Assembly (NCBI RefSeq): GCF_030265065.1
Contig: NC_080413.1
Coordinates: 67,001-131,000 of the forward strand
Reading direction: 5' to 3'
Length of the DNA: 64,000 nt
Source: Corythoichthys intestinalis
Lineage: Eukaryota > Chordata > Actinopteri > Syngnathiformes > Syngnathidae
Shown: one piece after another, positions 30,001 through 40,109 of the stretch
Layout: each line of letters starts with the position of its first letter
How positions within the stretch are numbered: the stretch's first letter is position 1
Notes under the pieces: model-generated
What the model saw: the letters and a program-made list of their open reading frames with translations, nothing else
Database searches by the model: none
Told to the model about the DNA's origin: nothing
Program-made: the position numbers and the translations under genes

Positions 30001-33000
30001 CTACGGCGACGGACATCCGTTCCATCCATTTGGACTGGTACGTAGCATTGTCAAGTCTTAAATTTCCCAATGGAGTTTGCCGCAAAGTGTGTTAACTAAT
30101 TGGACGTTATTGACAGCTTCAGACGTCCAATCCATTTGGACAGGGAGGGTTGACAGCCATCCTAATATGACTTTTTTTAAAAAAGGGGAAATTTCATTGA
30201 TTGGACAACTATCGCCGTCAACTGCATCATTGACAGCCCCAAAACATCACTGCTCTCGAGGAGATCTGCATGCAGGAATGGGCCAAAATACCAGCGACAG
30301 TGTGTGAAGAGTTACAGAAAACGTTTGGGCTCCGTTACAGCCAATGTGACGGGTACACGCAGGTCCGCGTGTGTGAAGCGGTGCGTGGAAAACCTTCCCT
30401 CCGATGCCTTCAAGTAGGGACGCTGACAACTGCGCCGTTGGCTCGAGCTTTATTGGCGCAGTGGTTAGCGTCCATGCACTGTTAATATGGGGCGCGTCGT
30501 GGGTTCGCGTCCCAGCCTGATTTGCAAATAAATTCTTTAAAAATCAAACAATGTGATTTTCTGGGGGGTTTTCCCACATTCCGTCTCATGGTTGAGGTTT
30601 ACTCATGTTGACAATTACAGGCCTCCCTAATCTTTTCAAGTGGGAAAACTTACTAAATACTTATTTGCCCCACTGTATATATGTGATATCTACCGTAGCA
30701 TTATGTGGCCGTACGTTTGTAGCAACTAGCAACCTTTGTAGCAGCTGTTGGCCGCACTCGGGTGTATTTTTTATTTGATTTTTTTCCATCTAGCGGCATG
30801 AACTGAACATGACATTTACTCTCTGTTCGTTCCACATTGCGTCCCGAAGACCGTGCTGACTGTGTTTTAGTTCCGCTTGACTTAGCATATTTAAATCATC
30901 GGAATATGGATGTTTGCGAATGCTTCTCGAAGCTTCCACGGCCAAATCGCGAATAATCGGAAGTTTCGCACGCCTCTTACTATCACCCACTTTAGTTTTC
31001 ACTCCTTGGTAAGAAAACCATGGCAAAAAGCGGAGCCTTCCTCGTCACCTGAATGGACAATTACAGAGTTGTTGGCTTGATGTGAGAAATACGAACGAGA
31101 CCGCACGTTCCCTCACGGAAAGTGTAGTCCGCTACATTGCTGAAGAGATGAGACCGCTGTTTAATGTTGTTTGATACTTATTGAAGGCACATTTTTGGTA
31201 CTGCTACTTAATTACTCGATTTTTATCTGTTGTTGTTAAAGTGCAATTGTTTGTGTTACTACAACTTTATACCTCTGTGCAATTGTATTTTTTCTTGAAA
31301 AAGCCGTTTTATTCATTCTGTGCGGTATTAATATTGTTGTCTTTTACTTAAAAGAGGCATTGTCTATTGGTTTTAGTTGTGATTTAAAAATTATTTTTGA
31401 ATTTAAGAGTAAACATCTCTGGGTTTAAATGGGTGTGCTTACTCTATTCTCACTGTGTTTTGGTAAATTGGTTAAAAAAAATTTGGGGGCCGCAATAATA
31501 TCTCATATCGCAATAATTTAGGAGATCATTTATTGCCCACTAAAATCGCGACAGGCCTAGATGTAAAAGATCCGAGCTAGACATAAATGGAGTTTGTGAC
31601 ATAATTTTCCGGATGACACTTAACGATATCTGTCATAAGCATTCAGTAATGCCCATGACAGTGTCATGTCATAATTATGTCTTATGACAGACTTATGACA
31701 CCGCTGTCAAATAAAGTGTTACCTATTAACCCGAAGAAAGGAAGCCGCGCTGGACTATAAACCGCAGGATTCAAAATGAAGGGGAAAAAAAGTTGCGGCT
31801 TATAGTCCGAAAATGATGGTCAATTATTGATATTGATCCATTTGAAGCGGGAGGGTGTCGGACACCGCCATCCGTTCCACTTCAAACGGATTGGACGTCT
31901 AGCGCCGCCGATGGCAAATTAACGGTCGCCCGGCCAACTCACCATGCCGTGGTTGAGCCACTGAGGGATGAAGTTGTCCAGCACTTTGGGGTAGACCAGC
32001 TCTCTGTCGTATAAATAGAGACTCCAGAAGGTGAAGACCACGAACTGGAGACGAGTTGACACTCAATTGAGTTTCCTCAAAGGCTACTCGAGCAAAACGG
32101 CGTCCGCTCACCGCTCCGACGGGGAAGGCCAGGACGGCCATCATCCAGTCCCTCAGGCCGATCAGCTTGCGGAGCTGCCTCTCCTGTTCTCGGTTAGCCC
32201 CGCCTTTGGTCAGCAGGCTGGAGACGTCGATCAGCACGCAGACGGCGAAGAACACCGCCTGAATCACCTGGAAATAGCCATTTGATATCGACAGGAAGTG
32301 ACCCTGAAATGTCCTGAAGGAGATAGTAGCTTTTCTTGCAGGCACCGTCTAACCGTTTCAATCATTCTAACACACCTAATATAATCAATTGTTTCTCGTA
32401 TTTACTGTTTGTACACGCCCAATATAAAATAAATAGCACTTTTACCATAGTTTAAGGAGAACAAGCAGAATATAGGGCAGAAGAGATACATGACGGCCCG
32501 GGTTCGGCTCGTGCCATTCCGGCAATCTGGCTAAAAGGTCAAGATTCCTTCAATCCGTAGGATGTGACCTGATATCAACAGGAGGCAACCCCAAAATGTC
32601 CCCATATCAACAGGAAGTGACCTCACACCAACAGGACCAAAATGTCCCTAAAATCAACAGGAAGTGACCCCATATCACAAGCTGCATTTCATAGTTACGG
32701 ATATAATTCATTTTTTAAAAGGACATATTTATCATTTGGAGAGCTCACCGTCTCCCCAGTTAGCCCGGCGCTCAAAAACAATGACCGTCTTGTGTTTTTC
32801 GCTCTACGCTGCCCGTGTGAGAGCGCGCATTGTTTTCACAAGGAAAGCAGTTTGCCGTTACGCCGTCAATCCAATTCGAGATCACTCGCGGCCGCGACGG
32901 CAAATCCCTCGACTCTCGCTATGCTGAAAACGCCTAGAAAGATGTGGAGGCAATTTCATGTCACTTACTGTTGTTTTAGGGTCACTTCCTATTGATTTCT

Positions 33001-34556
33001 GAGCAATACCAGCCATGTTGATTGTGGCATAACGGGTCACCCGCGGTAGAGTTTAGGACATAGCGTACCGCACGGATGCTATTTTTAGACCGTGACGTCG
33101 CCATCGTAACACGGAAGTGGGACATTATAGACACACCCTCGCATACAATCCGTGTTATTTCTGCTCGTTTTCTCCGGTAATCTTTCAAAAAAGAACATGC
33201 CGATCAAACACTTCCGCTATGGAACTCGCAGAAACGAGTAGAGATTACGACACACGAAGGATGTTTTCTTCATACTTTTCCCGAAACCAAAAACTCGGAG
33301 GAAAAATTGTGAAGAATGGATCAACGTCCAAACCACCAATTTAACGCCAGCGAGGTGAAGCCATTCACATTTCACATGCAGTAAACATATTGTTGGGGCC
33401 ACGGTCCTACAGAGGACGAAGAGGTAAGCCATTTGACTTATTTTTTAGCGTGGCGTTTTGCCGTGCTGTTTCTGTCTGACAATGAATGACCTGAAAAAAA
33501 TGAAAACGGTATCAGACTCGCACTGCTGTTACCTTTTCGGTTGTAAAAAAACAACTTTAATAAGGTGGAAGTGTAAAGAAATTTTAGAATGAAGATTTGT
33601 TATTAATGAAAAAATGTAAAGTGACCTATTTCCATGCATTTACTATTTGGGACAAACGGGAGGTTGATGCGCCTAGCCACAATTGCTAATGTCATGAATA
33701 TTCATGAGCAAAAGCGACGTGTTGCTTGCGGTACACCACTGTGGGTCACATCCTACGGATTTCCGAGCAATACCGTTCACGTTGATTGGGCGATAATATC
33801 GGGTCACCTGTGGTAGATTTGGGGGAAATTCCGGGTGACTTTCTGTTGATTTGGGGGCATTTGACGGCTGACTTCCTATTCATTAGAGGTTACTTCCTGT
33901 TGATTTGGGTCCGATTTGAGTCACTACTGGTAGATTTTGTTTACTTCCTGATGATTTTTGTGTCACTTGCTGTTGGTTCAGGGCAAATTGGGAGTCGTTT
34001 CCGGTCTCATTAAAAAGGAATATATCTGCAGAAAGGCTCCCGTTTTCCCAGCGGTAATCCGAGACGGATATGACGTCACTGCGCTATGTGCAAAGAGCCC
34101 GTCGACTTTGAAATGGCCCCCAAATAGCGACAAAGAAAGAAAAAAAAGGTGGCAGACAAAGAAGAATGCTAATTGTCTGCAAGGAAGAAAATGGTTGAAG
34201 AAGAATGGCTTGGCTGACGACATGTTAGCTCGTTCGCCCGCCCTACGGCGTCATCGCACCGCACCGCACCGCACCGCACCGCACCGCACCTCCCTCCACG
34301 CACGCGACAGCTGCGCTTGTAGCGAAGGTGAGAAGCGCCGGTAGGTAGGCCAAAAGCAGGCGGTTCCGTTTGCGCATCTGAAGCTAAGCTAGCGGCCAGG
34401 CCAGGCGAGCCTCACCAGATCGATGAAGGTCAGGAACTTCCAGCTGCCTCCGTACGTCTGGCGCGACGGCATGTCCAGAGCCCTGTAGTGGCACAGGATG
34501 GACAAGTAGGACAAGAGGATGGCGACGCGGAGCACCTGCGAGGGAATGAGCGCCAT
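27098..34556 (-). CDS. AIG1: androgen-induced gene 1 protein (AIG1), five of its exons
   Basis: AIG1 is a multipass membrane threonine hydrolase that cleaves fatty acid esters of hydroxy fatty acids. Exons in gene order: 34416-34556 (with ATG), 32112-32267, 31943-32044, 27348-27463, 27098-27264; 682 nt in phase, 227 complete codons. The start [20 protein letters not shown] aligns with human [20 protein letters not shown]. The catalytic residues of the family are in place: Thr43 in KFLTFIDL and His134 as the first residue of exon 4 ([13 protein letters not shown]). Hydrophobic spans lie at about 5-22, 48-66, 90-110, 134-144, 157-176 and 197-217. The fifth exon ends YIWYQPHT plus one base before a good GTAGGA donor, so at least one short 3' exon is missing. 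Introns hold hAT-like, Tc1 and other repeats. It lies tail to tail with ADAT2, as in human. Confidence 0.95.
27885..29315. repeat. long interspersed fish repeat in AIG1 intron 3
   Basis: Starts near AACTCACCAAAATTTGCACA and ends GCGAGGGCCCATTCGGTCC, then TGCTTGCAGGCC. It has many internal motifs such as CCAAACTTTCTGTGCTTGG and GCGCCCCCTAGTTGG. This pattern, ending in GAGGGCCC...GCTTGCAG, is a widespread teleost repeat of uncertain class. No frame of note. Confidence 0.45.
29320..29990. other. AIG1 intron 3 DNA, unassigned
   Basis: No recognised repeat ends or exon. A GC-rich patch at 29650-29870 shows no splice-bounded frame. Confidence 0.35.
30000..30150. repeat. GACGTCCAATCC-type palindrome fragments
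   Basis: TCCATCCATTTGGACTGG at 30021 and CAGACGTCCAATCCATTTGG plus ACAGGGAGGG at 30119 are two half-elements of the dispersed palindrome family. Confidence 0.6.
30255..30677 (+). mobile_element. 3' end of a Tc1-like transposon, interrupted
   Basis: The start encodes the Tc1 transposase C-terminus ([20 protein letters not shown]). The rest, ATTTGCAAATAAATTCTTTA, then AATCAAACAATGTGATTTTC and ATACTTATTTGCCCCACTGTA, is the 3' flank and right terminal repeat of a well-known fish Tc1 family. The part from about 30345 to 30522 is foreign (see next entry). Confidence 0.75.
30345..30522 (+). mobile_element. tRNA-like (SINE-type) insertion in the Tc1 remnant
   Basis: Within the insert, TGGCGCAGTGGTTAGCG (30455-30471) fits a pol III A box and GGGTTCGCGTCCCAGCC (about 30500-30516) fits a B box, at a spacing normal for a tRNA gene. 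No good acceptor stem or anticodon loop can be drawn, so it is not called a tRNA gene. The tRNA-like part lies at the 3' side of the insert, with no typical SINE body after it. Confidence 0.45.
31600..31825. repeat. TGTCATAA-rich repeat next to an ACTATAAGCCGC element end
   Basis: 31610-31722 is a run of CATGACAGTGTCATGTC and TTATGACA motifs ending AATAAAGTGTTACC. It is followed by a palindromic piece (GCCGCGCTGGACTATAAACC ... GCGGCTTATAGTCCGAAAAT) shared with 14915-15000 and 46265-46395. Both are known fish repeat types; class uncertain. Confidence 0.5.
31838..31920. repeat. GACGTCCAATCC palindromic element
   Basis: CCATTTGAAGCGGGAGGGTG, a short loop, then CACTTCAAACGGATTGGACG and TCTAGCGCCG. 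It ends 23 bp before AIG1 exon 3 on the plus-strand map. Confidence 0.7.
32565..32680 (+). repeat. AGGAAGTGACC minisatellite
   Basis: ATATCAACAGGAAGTGACCT, ACCAACAGGACCAAAATGTC and AATCAACAGGAAGTGACCCC repeat with ~30-33-bp spacing in AIG1 intron 1. Confidence 0.75.
33720..34010 (-). repeat. AGGAAGTGACC minisatellite, reverse, long array
   Basis: Seven or more degenerate units such as CTTTCTGTTGATTTGGGGGC and CACTTGCTGTTGGTTCAGGG, in AIG1 intron 1. Confidence 0.7.
34252..34290. repeat. (CGCAC)n pentanucleotide array
   Basis: About seven perfect copies of CGCAC 130 bp downstream of the end of AIG1 exon 1. Confidence 0.9.
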
Positions 34557-35564
34557 GATGCACGTTCCCGATTTCGTCCGTCGCTAGGTCGGCCGCCACC
34601 GGCCGGCGCCCCTCTCGTTTCAGGCAGGGGGGTTTCGGGGAGGGCGCCTCGACAGAGCGGCCACGTCTCTCCTCTCCTCTCCTGTCCTGTCTTCTCTTCC
34701 CTTCTCTTCTCTCGTCTCCTCTCCTTCCTGCTTCCGTTTCCGGCTTGAGAACGAGAACGACACGCTTTTCCTGATTTTTGAGCCCGGAGGGGAGAGGGAA
34801 GGAGTCGCAGCATCCTCCGCTGAAAACATGGGACGACGGGGAAAAAAACAAAACATTCGTTTTCAGTTATTTAAAAGAAGAAAAACAATTGAACTCATCA
34901 TCGCTACACGTCCAATCCATTTAAAGTTCGAGGGTTAGCAGCGGAGGAACGGACTTCATCTCTTTTATGTTTCTAATTTTAATTCTATTTAAATAGAAAA
35001 AAAGAAAAACTTCATATTAAGGTGAAACATGAGAAGCCAGTCCTCTCGGTTTAAACGAATTGGCCGTCTATTTTTTCCCTTTTATCTTTCTTTGAAAAAC
35101 AATGTAAACATTGTCTTTTATTCAATAATCAATCAAATGTTTAAAAGTAAATTTGAAAAAGAAAAAAAAAAAGGTGTATTTTAATGCATATTTATTGATG
35201 AATTTATTTCCCCAAATTCCAATTTTCATGCAAAGAACTACACCGGTCGAAAAACGTGACGTCATAACCATTCAATACGGGCAATGTGTCAGTACCGCTG
35301 ACGGCCAGCGCGGGGCGCCTTTTGACTCCTCCGTTGCAAATGCCCTTTTACCCGCAGGTAGCTTGAACTTTAGCCTCCGGGTGTTACGTAAGCCACGTGT
35401 CACACCTCGAGATACGATGTTTGTGTGTGCGTAAGGCAAATTTAAAGAGACAGCGCCAGAAACGAGCTGTTATGCAATGCCCAAGTGTGTTCACAAGGCT
35501 AATCCGTGGGAGGCTGCGCAAGGTGCGGTCCTTAACACTGTGTGTCTTTGGGTGTGGGTGTGTG

Positions 35565-35566
<2 letters not shown>

Positions 35567-35596
<30 letters not shown>

Positions 35597-35599
35597 CTT
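35567..35599. repeat. (CCTG)n microsatellite
   Basis: About eight copies of TGCC/CCTG. Confidence 0.9.
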
Positions 35600-35859
35600 G
35601 CGTGAGCAAGCATTATTCATCTGTCAGCTGTCACAGCACAGCTTTGTGTCACTTTCAGGAACCGAGTCAGCGCCTGCACACTTCTTCCCATAGATTTGCC
35701 AGGGACTAAAAAGGTCCAATTCTGTCAAGTTTTGACAAAAACCTTCTATGGCCCCTTTTATTTCTAATGGCATATTCAACATTTCCATTCAGTCCTACAC
35801 ATTTTCAACCTGGACCTACAAAAAAAAAAAAAAAAAACAATCTTCATTGGTGATGGCTG

Positions 35860-36060
35860 ACGCAAAATCAACAGAAAGTGACCAATAAGTCTTCCAAAAC
35901 TAACAGGAAGTGACATAGGAATGCCTCAAAGTCATGAAAAAACACCCAAATGAACAGGAAGTAGCACAGAAATGTCTGAAAATATGCAGGAAGTGACGCT
36001 AATTATACAGAAAGTGAATGCTGCAAAATCATCCGAATGTGACCCTCAATCAACACAAAG
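35860..36060 (+). repeat. AGGAAGTGACC minisatellite
   Basis: CAACAGAAAGTGACC, CTAACAGGAAGTGACATAGG, GAACAGGAAGTAGCACAGAA and ATGCAGGAAGTGACGC recur at ~33-40-bp spacing. Confidence 0.75.
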
Positions 36061-36075
36061 TACGTACCCATGAAC

Positions 36076-36444
36076 CAGGGGTCCCCAAACTTTTTCCTGT
36101 GAGGGCTACATAACTTTTCCCTTCTCTGATGAGGGACCGGGGTCAGTTTGTAACCGAAAAAGTGTGACGATTGCAGGAGTGCCTAAATGTACAAATTTCT
36201 TGTTTTTCAGAAAGCCACAATCAAATAACCCTTTCTGGATTCTTCACGGAACAAAAGTAAATAAAATAAAAATAATAATATAATAATAACACTAATAGAT
36301 GATAACCAAATAACCTCTCTTAGTTCTTCACAGAAAACGGCCAGGAAATGAATAACACTATTGAGAAGAAAAAAAAAATCAAAATGCTCTCTGGTATTGT
36401 TCAGAGGGCCGGACCAAATGTGGAGGCGGGCCATAGGTTGGAGA
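36076..36444. mobile_element. hAT-like short element with CAGGGGTCCCCAAAC end
   Basis: The left end CAGGGGTCCCCAAACTTTTT is the well-known Charlie-like hAT terminus. The right side CGGGCCATAGGTTGGAGA is its degraded partner. The flanks CCATGAAC (36068-36075) and CCATAAAC (36445-36452) match at 7 of 8 bases. The last few bases of the right terminus seem lost. Confidence 0.65.
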
Positions 36445-36544
36445 CCATAAACTAACAGGAAATTATGACTTAATGCATCAACTTTGATGGGAACACGGTC
36501 CCAGGGCGGCCATGTTGGTGGGGGCGACGAAAGGTCTTTTCATG

Positions 36545-36605
36545 CTTTTGCCATAGACTTCATGACATTTTGACATGACACTGGAAACGGGGCCAATCCG
36601 TAGAG
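36545..36605 (+). repeat. solo end of the CCATAGACTTCAT family
   Basis: CCATAGACTTCATGACATTT, then ACTGGAAACGGGGCCAATCC and GTAGAGGGCC: the mirror of the fragment at 2486-2546. Confidence 0.6.
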
Positions 36606-36759
36606 GGCCTATTTTAAAAACTTCAAATATTTTCAAACCAGAGCTGCTACTGACCTAAAACCGAAACAGGCACCTACCATAGGCGCATATGAGTCTCCAT
36701 GAGCAGCGGCATCCAAACATTCAGTCGTTCCCTTATAAAATCCCAATTATTATTATTAT

Positions 36760-37260
36760 TTTTTTTTTTTTTTTTTTTTTTTTTAGTATAACAAAATTTA
36801 AAATGGCTATAAAATTCTCAGATTTTACACTACATGCACAAAACTCACCAAATACAGAGGTAATCACCTATATTTTCAGGATCAATAGCAGTATTTAACA
36901 TATAGAGTTTTGCCCAAAATAGCAACTTTTTTTGTTGTTTGTTTACTGCAGGTTTCAACAGTTAATAAATCAATTTTCACATCAGAAACTAAATACTGGA
37001 GGAAATCATGCAGAATCAATTATAAATAATATATAAATAGATTATTAATAAATTCTATATACAATCACAACTTATTATAGAATAGCCCTTTATTGTCATT
37101 ATACAGTTGTGCAATGAGCAGCTCCCTTTACAGTGTAGGATAAGTTCAAATCTCAAAAGTGACTCTCAAATGTAAAACATCAAATCTAAATAAACATATA
37201 AAATGTGTATGAGATAGTCCTATAATTCCGGCAATGCAAGTAATCCATATGGTGTAATCA
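36760..37260. other. AT-rich non-coding stretch
   Basis: Poly-T tract at 36760-36784, then AT-rich DNA without recognised ends or frames. Confidence 0.4.
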
Positions 37261-37300
37261 GGACGCGAGCCTCGTCTTTCAACAATCACATAGCCTCTTT

Positions 37301-37880
37301 CTATGTCTTGCGTTTTCCGGTCAGCTTCCTCGACTTGTGCAAGTCCCCGTTCCTTTCAGCCCTCCTGGACTCTGCTCCTTTTCCGGCCGGCCACTCCGAG
37401 GCCTTGTTCTTCCTCGCTTCTGAAGTCACATCCTTGGAGAAGCTGGCACCAAAACAGTCGAAGAGGGACTCCAGCAGGTGCCTGAAGCCGTCACTGTGGT
37501 GCATGGCAAGGGAGAGGAACCTATACTTCTTGTGCTTCCTGCACATCAGGGAGTCCCACAGCAACAGACGCCATGTGGGCCATGGGGAGGGATGGCCGCT
37601 CGAGGAACGTCTCCAGCTCTCCTTTGTCCTCTGGAACATCACCAGGATGTCGGCCGTGTCCCGGTCCGTGTTCCTCCTTGCCCGTGGTCACGGTGAGGAG
37701 CCTCAGCCCGGCGACCGCGTCGGGGTTGACGACCGCCACGATGAGCCCGACGCTCCGCTTCTCGAAAGACCACCTTCTGGGTCAACTTGTAGCCGGCCTT
37801 GACGGACTTGTAGTTCTCCCACCTGGCCAGCACCTTCAGGCTGGAGAATCGGGCCGTCCTCACCCTCTCCGGCTCCTAAA
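37301..37880 (-). pseudogene. broken coding fragment of an unrecognised gene
   Basis: The minus strand reads after a TTTTTTAG acceptor-like site: EPERVRTARFSSLKVLARWE and NYKSVKAGYKLTQKVVF, then in a shifted frame KRSVGLIVAVVNPDAVAGLR and LLTVTTGKEEHG, then in another frame DTADILVMFQRTKE. Later comes MCRKHKKYRFLSLAMHHSDG, FRHLLESLFDCFGASFSKDV and a basic end KSRKLTGKRKT with a stop at 37301. GC content and composition stand out from the AT-rich surroundings and look protein-coding, but at least two frame changes are needed. It is therefore a dead copy, a gene with assembly errors, or an exon misread here. I do not recognise the family. No other exon was found nearby. Confidence 0.5.
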
Positions 37881-37894
37881 AAACATCTTTTTTC

Positions 37895-38526
37895 ATGAAG
37901 TGTATAGTTAGCAGCCGCCATATGTAAACAAAGAGCTTTTTCCATTGAAATTTCTTGTGAATAAACGCTTAAATCCCCGAATTCTATGGACGTAAAACAG
38001 TCCCGATTCTTGGTTAAAAGCAAAAAACCGTGCACTTGGAATTTATTTTATGTAAATATGTCGAATGTGCTGCTAGTTAAGCTGCCCCCTTAGTACAACA
38101 AAGAGCTTTTTCCGCTGAAAATCTTGTGAATAAATGCTTAAATCCCTGAATTCTTTATACATATGGACGTAAAACAGTCCCGATTCCTGGTTAAAAGCAA
38201 AAAAACGGGCAGTTAGCAGATATTTTACGTAAATATTGCGAAGTATAATGCCAATGCTGTAGCGGCTAATTTCTCCCATTGATTTTGTTTCAAAATGCAC
38301 GCATGGTACGTAAAATATAATAATGACCTTGAATCCTCCAACAACTCACTCTGAGACAAACCTTCCTGTTTGTATGCGGTACAGCTTTCCTACTTTTTCA
38401 ACGTAAATCCATCGCTGCGTGTGACCGACTGCTAATAAATGAAGCGTAGTCTGGGGCGGCCCCCTGCGGGAAGGCGTGACGCAGTGAATGGCAAAAGTGT
38501 CAGGTCAATCGTTATGAAGTCCGTGC
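37895..38526 (-). mobile_element. CCATAGACTTC element, copy C, inverted and aged
   Basis: Two direct units (AAAGAGCTTTTTCCATTGAA at 37930 and AAAGAGCTTTTTCCGCTGAA at 38100) are the reverse complement of the ~190-bp units of copies A and B. The flanking part with GCGGTACAGCTTTCCTAC and GGCGTGACGCAGTGAATG also matches copy A in reverse. The outer end GTCAATCGTTATGAAGTCC is degraded. No clean target duplication is seen. Confidence 0.6.
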
Positions 38527-38559
38527 TTCGGCCATGAATGGAAACGGTTCATCGATCAG

Positions 38560-38690
38560 CGAATCGCCGCCATCCCTCCCGGTCCGAATGGATTGGGGCC
38601 TTCCATCGCAGCTAACCAGGAAGCGACCTGAAAATGCCCCAAAATAAACAGGAGAAGACCTCAAATGATCAGGAAGTGACCCAAGTGATT
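38560..38690. repeat. palindrome half-element plus AGGAAGTGACC units
   Basis: CGCCATCCCTCCCGGTCCGA then ATGGATTGGGGCC is a half palindrome. AACCAGGAAGCGACCTGAAA, AACAGGAGAAGACC and TCAGGAAGTGACCC follow. Confidence 0.6.
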
Positions 38691-38694
38691 CTGA

Positions 38695-38930
38695 CCCGGT
38701 CGGTGCCCCGCGGCATTGGCTTTCCTCTCCGCGCCCGGAAATCAGATATGCAAATGTCGGCGCCGACGAGGTCACGCGCCGACGAGCCTCCTCTAGGCCG
38801 AAGCGGACGATAATGCGCTGTCTTTTTGGCAGCTCGCCGTTGGGAAAATGACAAGGTTGCCGCCGCAAAAGCTCATCGGACCGCAATGTGACGCACGCGC
38901 GCACTCGCCTCCGCTTTACGACGTGTGACC
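38695..38930. other. GC-rich unique DNA, possible conserved regulatory sequence
   Basis: It lacks the dispersed repeat motifs seen all around and contains the octamer ATGCAAAT (38748-38755) and CpG-rich blocks. No gene structure. It could be a regulatory element, but conservation cannot be judged from one sequence. Confidence 0.25.
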
Positions 38931-39034
38931 AAAAGGAGAAAGTTTGGTTTTGACGTGCTGATTAGCATTTGGCCCAAAAAGGTGCTGGAAGAAAGCGAGA
39001 AATTGGACTTCTAACTTTAGAGTGAAGTGAGGAA

Positions 39035-39345
39035 GGGCCTCATTCGCTGCCATCCCTCCCACTTCAAAGGGATTGAAGGTGTATTGCCGTCAGTGGCAGC
39101 CACTAAGGCAGTAGCAGATGCTTTGACACGGATACAATAATCCTTGGTTTGGAAATGCGCTAGTTATGACCTCCCTATAATGGCCATTGACGGGAACGTC
39201 GCCGCCACGTCGGTCGGTCTTTTCGTGCTACTGTCGTCTATTGAAATGAGTTGACGTCCAAATCCATTTGCGGCGGGAGGCTGCCTTCCCTCCGACTCCA
39301 AATGGACTGGACGTCTATTTCTGTCAATGGCAGCCATTGAGTAAA
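39035..39345. repeat. two GACGTCCAATCC palindromic elements
   Basis: 39042-39100 has CATTCGCTGCCATCCCTCCC, ACTTCAAAGGGATTG and GTCAGTGGCAGCC. 39248-39335 has TTGACGTCCAAATCCATTTG, CGGCGGGAGG, then CTCCAAATGGACTGGACGTC and GTCAATGGCAGCC. The second is a full inverted pair. Confidence 0.7.
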
Positions 39346-39520
39346 GAGAAGATCTTTTAAAAATGGGGTAAGAAATAAGATAGTTACCATGATTTCATTT
39401 TAATGTGACTGCATTGACATTGATGCCCCTACCAACATGGCCGCCACCCTCAGGCCAATTTAGTAGCGACGATGAAAGCTCTTTTCATGCTAGTAGACGT
39501 TGAGTGGGAGGGTGGCGGCG

Positions 39521-39563
39521 AACGAACAAACGAACGAACGAACGAACGAACGAACGAACGAAC
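39521..39563. repeat. (CGAA)n microsatellite
   Basis: About ten nearly perfect CGAA units. Confidence 0.95.
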
Positions 39564-39869
39564 GGCCACATCGATGACGATAGACATGCGATTTTCTGTC
39601 TTTCATTTGCTGTCCAGTATAATGCGGTCACCTCCAAACATGCATCCCTGAGAGGCGGATCTCCGTCCCGCATACCAGACGGCATATTTTTGGAAGCCCC
39701 CGGGAAAGTCTTTCCCACTCCCCAGTGCGTGGCTCATCTTCGGATGCCTTTGGAAATCCCCTGACCTGAATATTTGACCTACTGTCCGTCCAAACGCCAA
39801 ATTCCGACCGGCAGATCAGTTGACGCTCCGGTCACATTAGCACTATGGAAGCTTTCCACGAAGGACATG

Positions 39870-40100
39870 TGACTCGATCGATAGGAAGTGACCCGGAAAT
39901 GCCCTAAAACCAACAGGAAATGACCCCGGATTGCCCCACAATGGGCAGGAAGTGACCCAAAATCAGGAAATGTGCCTGCTTAAATGATCAAGGTAGTGAA
40001 TCAACAGAAAATGACCTGAAATCAACATGAAGTGACCCACATATTCCATGAAATCATCAGGAAATGATCCAAAAATGTATAATGTGACTTTGGAATGCCC
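39870..40100 (+). repeat. AGGAAGTGACC minisatellite, clearest array
   Basis: GATAGGAAGTGACCCGGAAA, ACAGGAAATGACCCCGGATT, GCAGGAAGTGACCCAAAATC and ATCATCAGGAAATGATCC recur roughly every 33-36 bp. Confidence 0.8.
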
Positions 40101-40109
40101 CAAAATGTC

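Larger units (their letters stand above)
34557..36075. other. AIG1 upstream region and intergenic DNA
   Basis: The first ~270 bp should hold the AIG1 5' UTR and promoter; it has a CTCTTC/CCTGTC pyrimidine tract (34660-34730). Further out are a half palindrome (34905-34935), a (CCTG)n array and a minisatellite patch (35860-36060). No gene is seen. Confidence 0.4.

Noticed and set aside
30446-30522. A functional tRNA gene
   Set aside because: A and B boxes are good, but no complete cloverleaf could be drawn and it is embedded in an insertion within a transposon remnant.
34384-34856. Long minus-strand frames over AIG1 exon 1
   Set aside because: They are out of frame with the conserved [10 protein letters not shown] reading and run into the pyrimidine-rich upstream DNA.
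39521-39563. Coding potential of the NERTNERTNE-type peptide
   Set aside because: It is only the translation of the (CGAA)n microsatellite.
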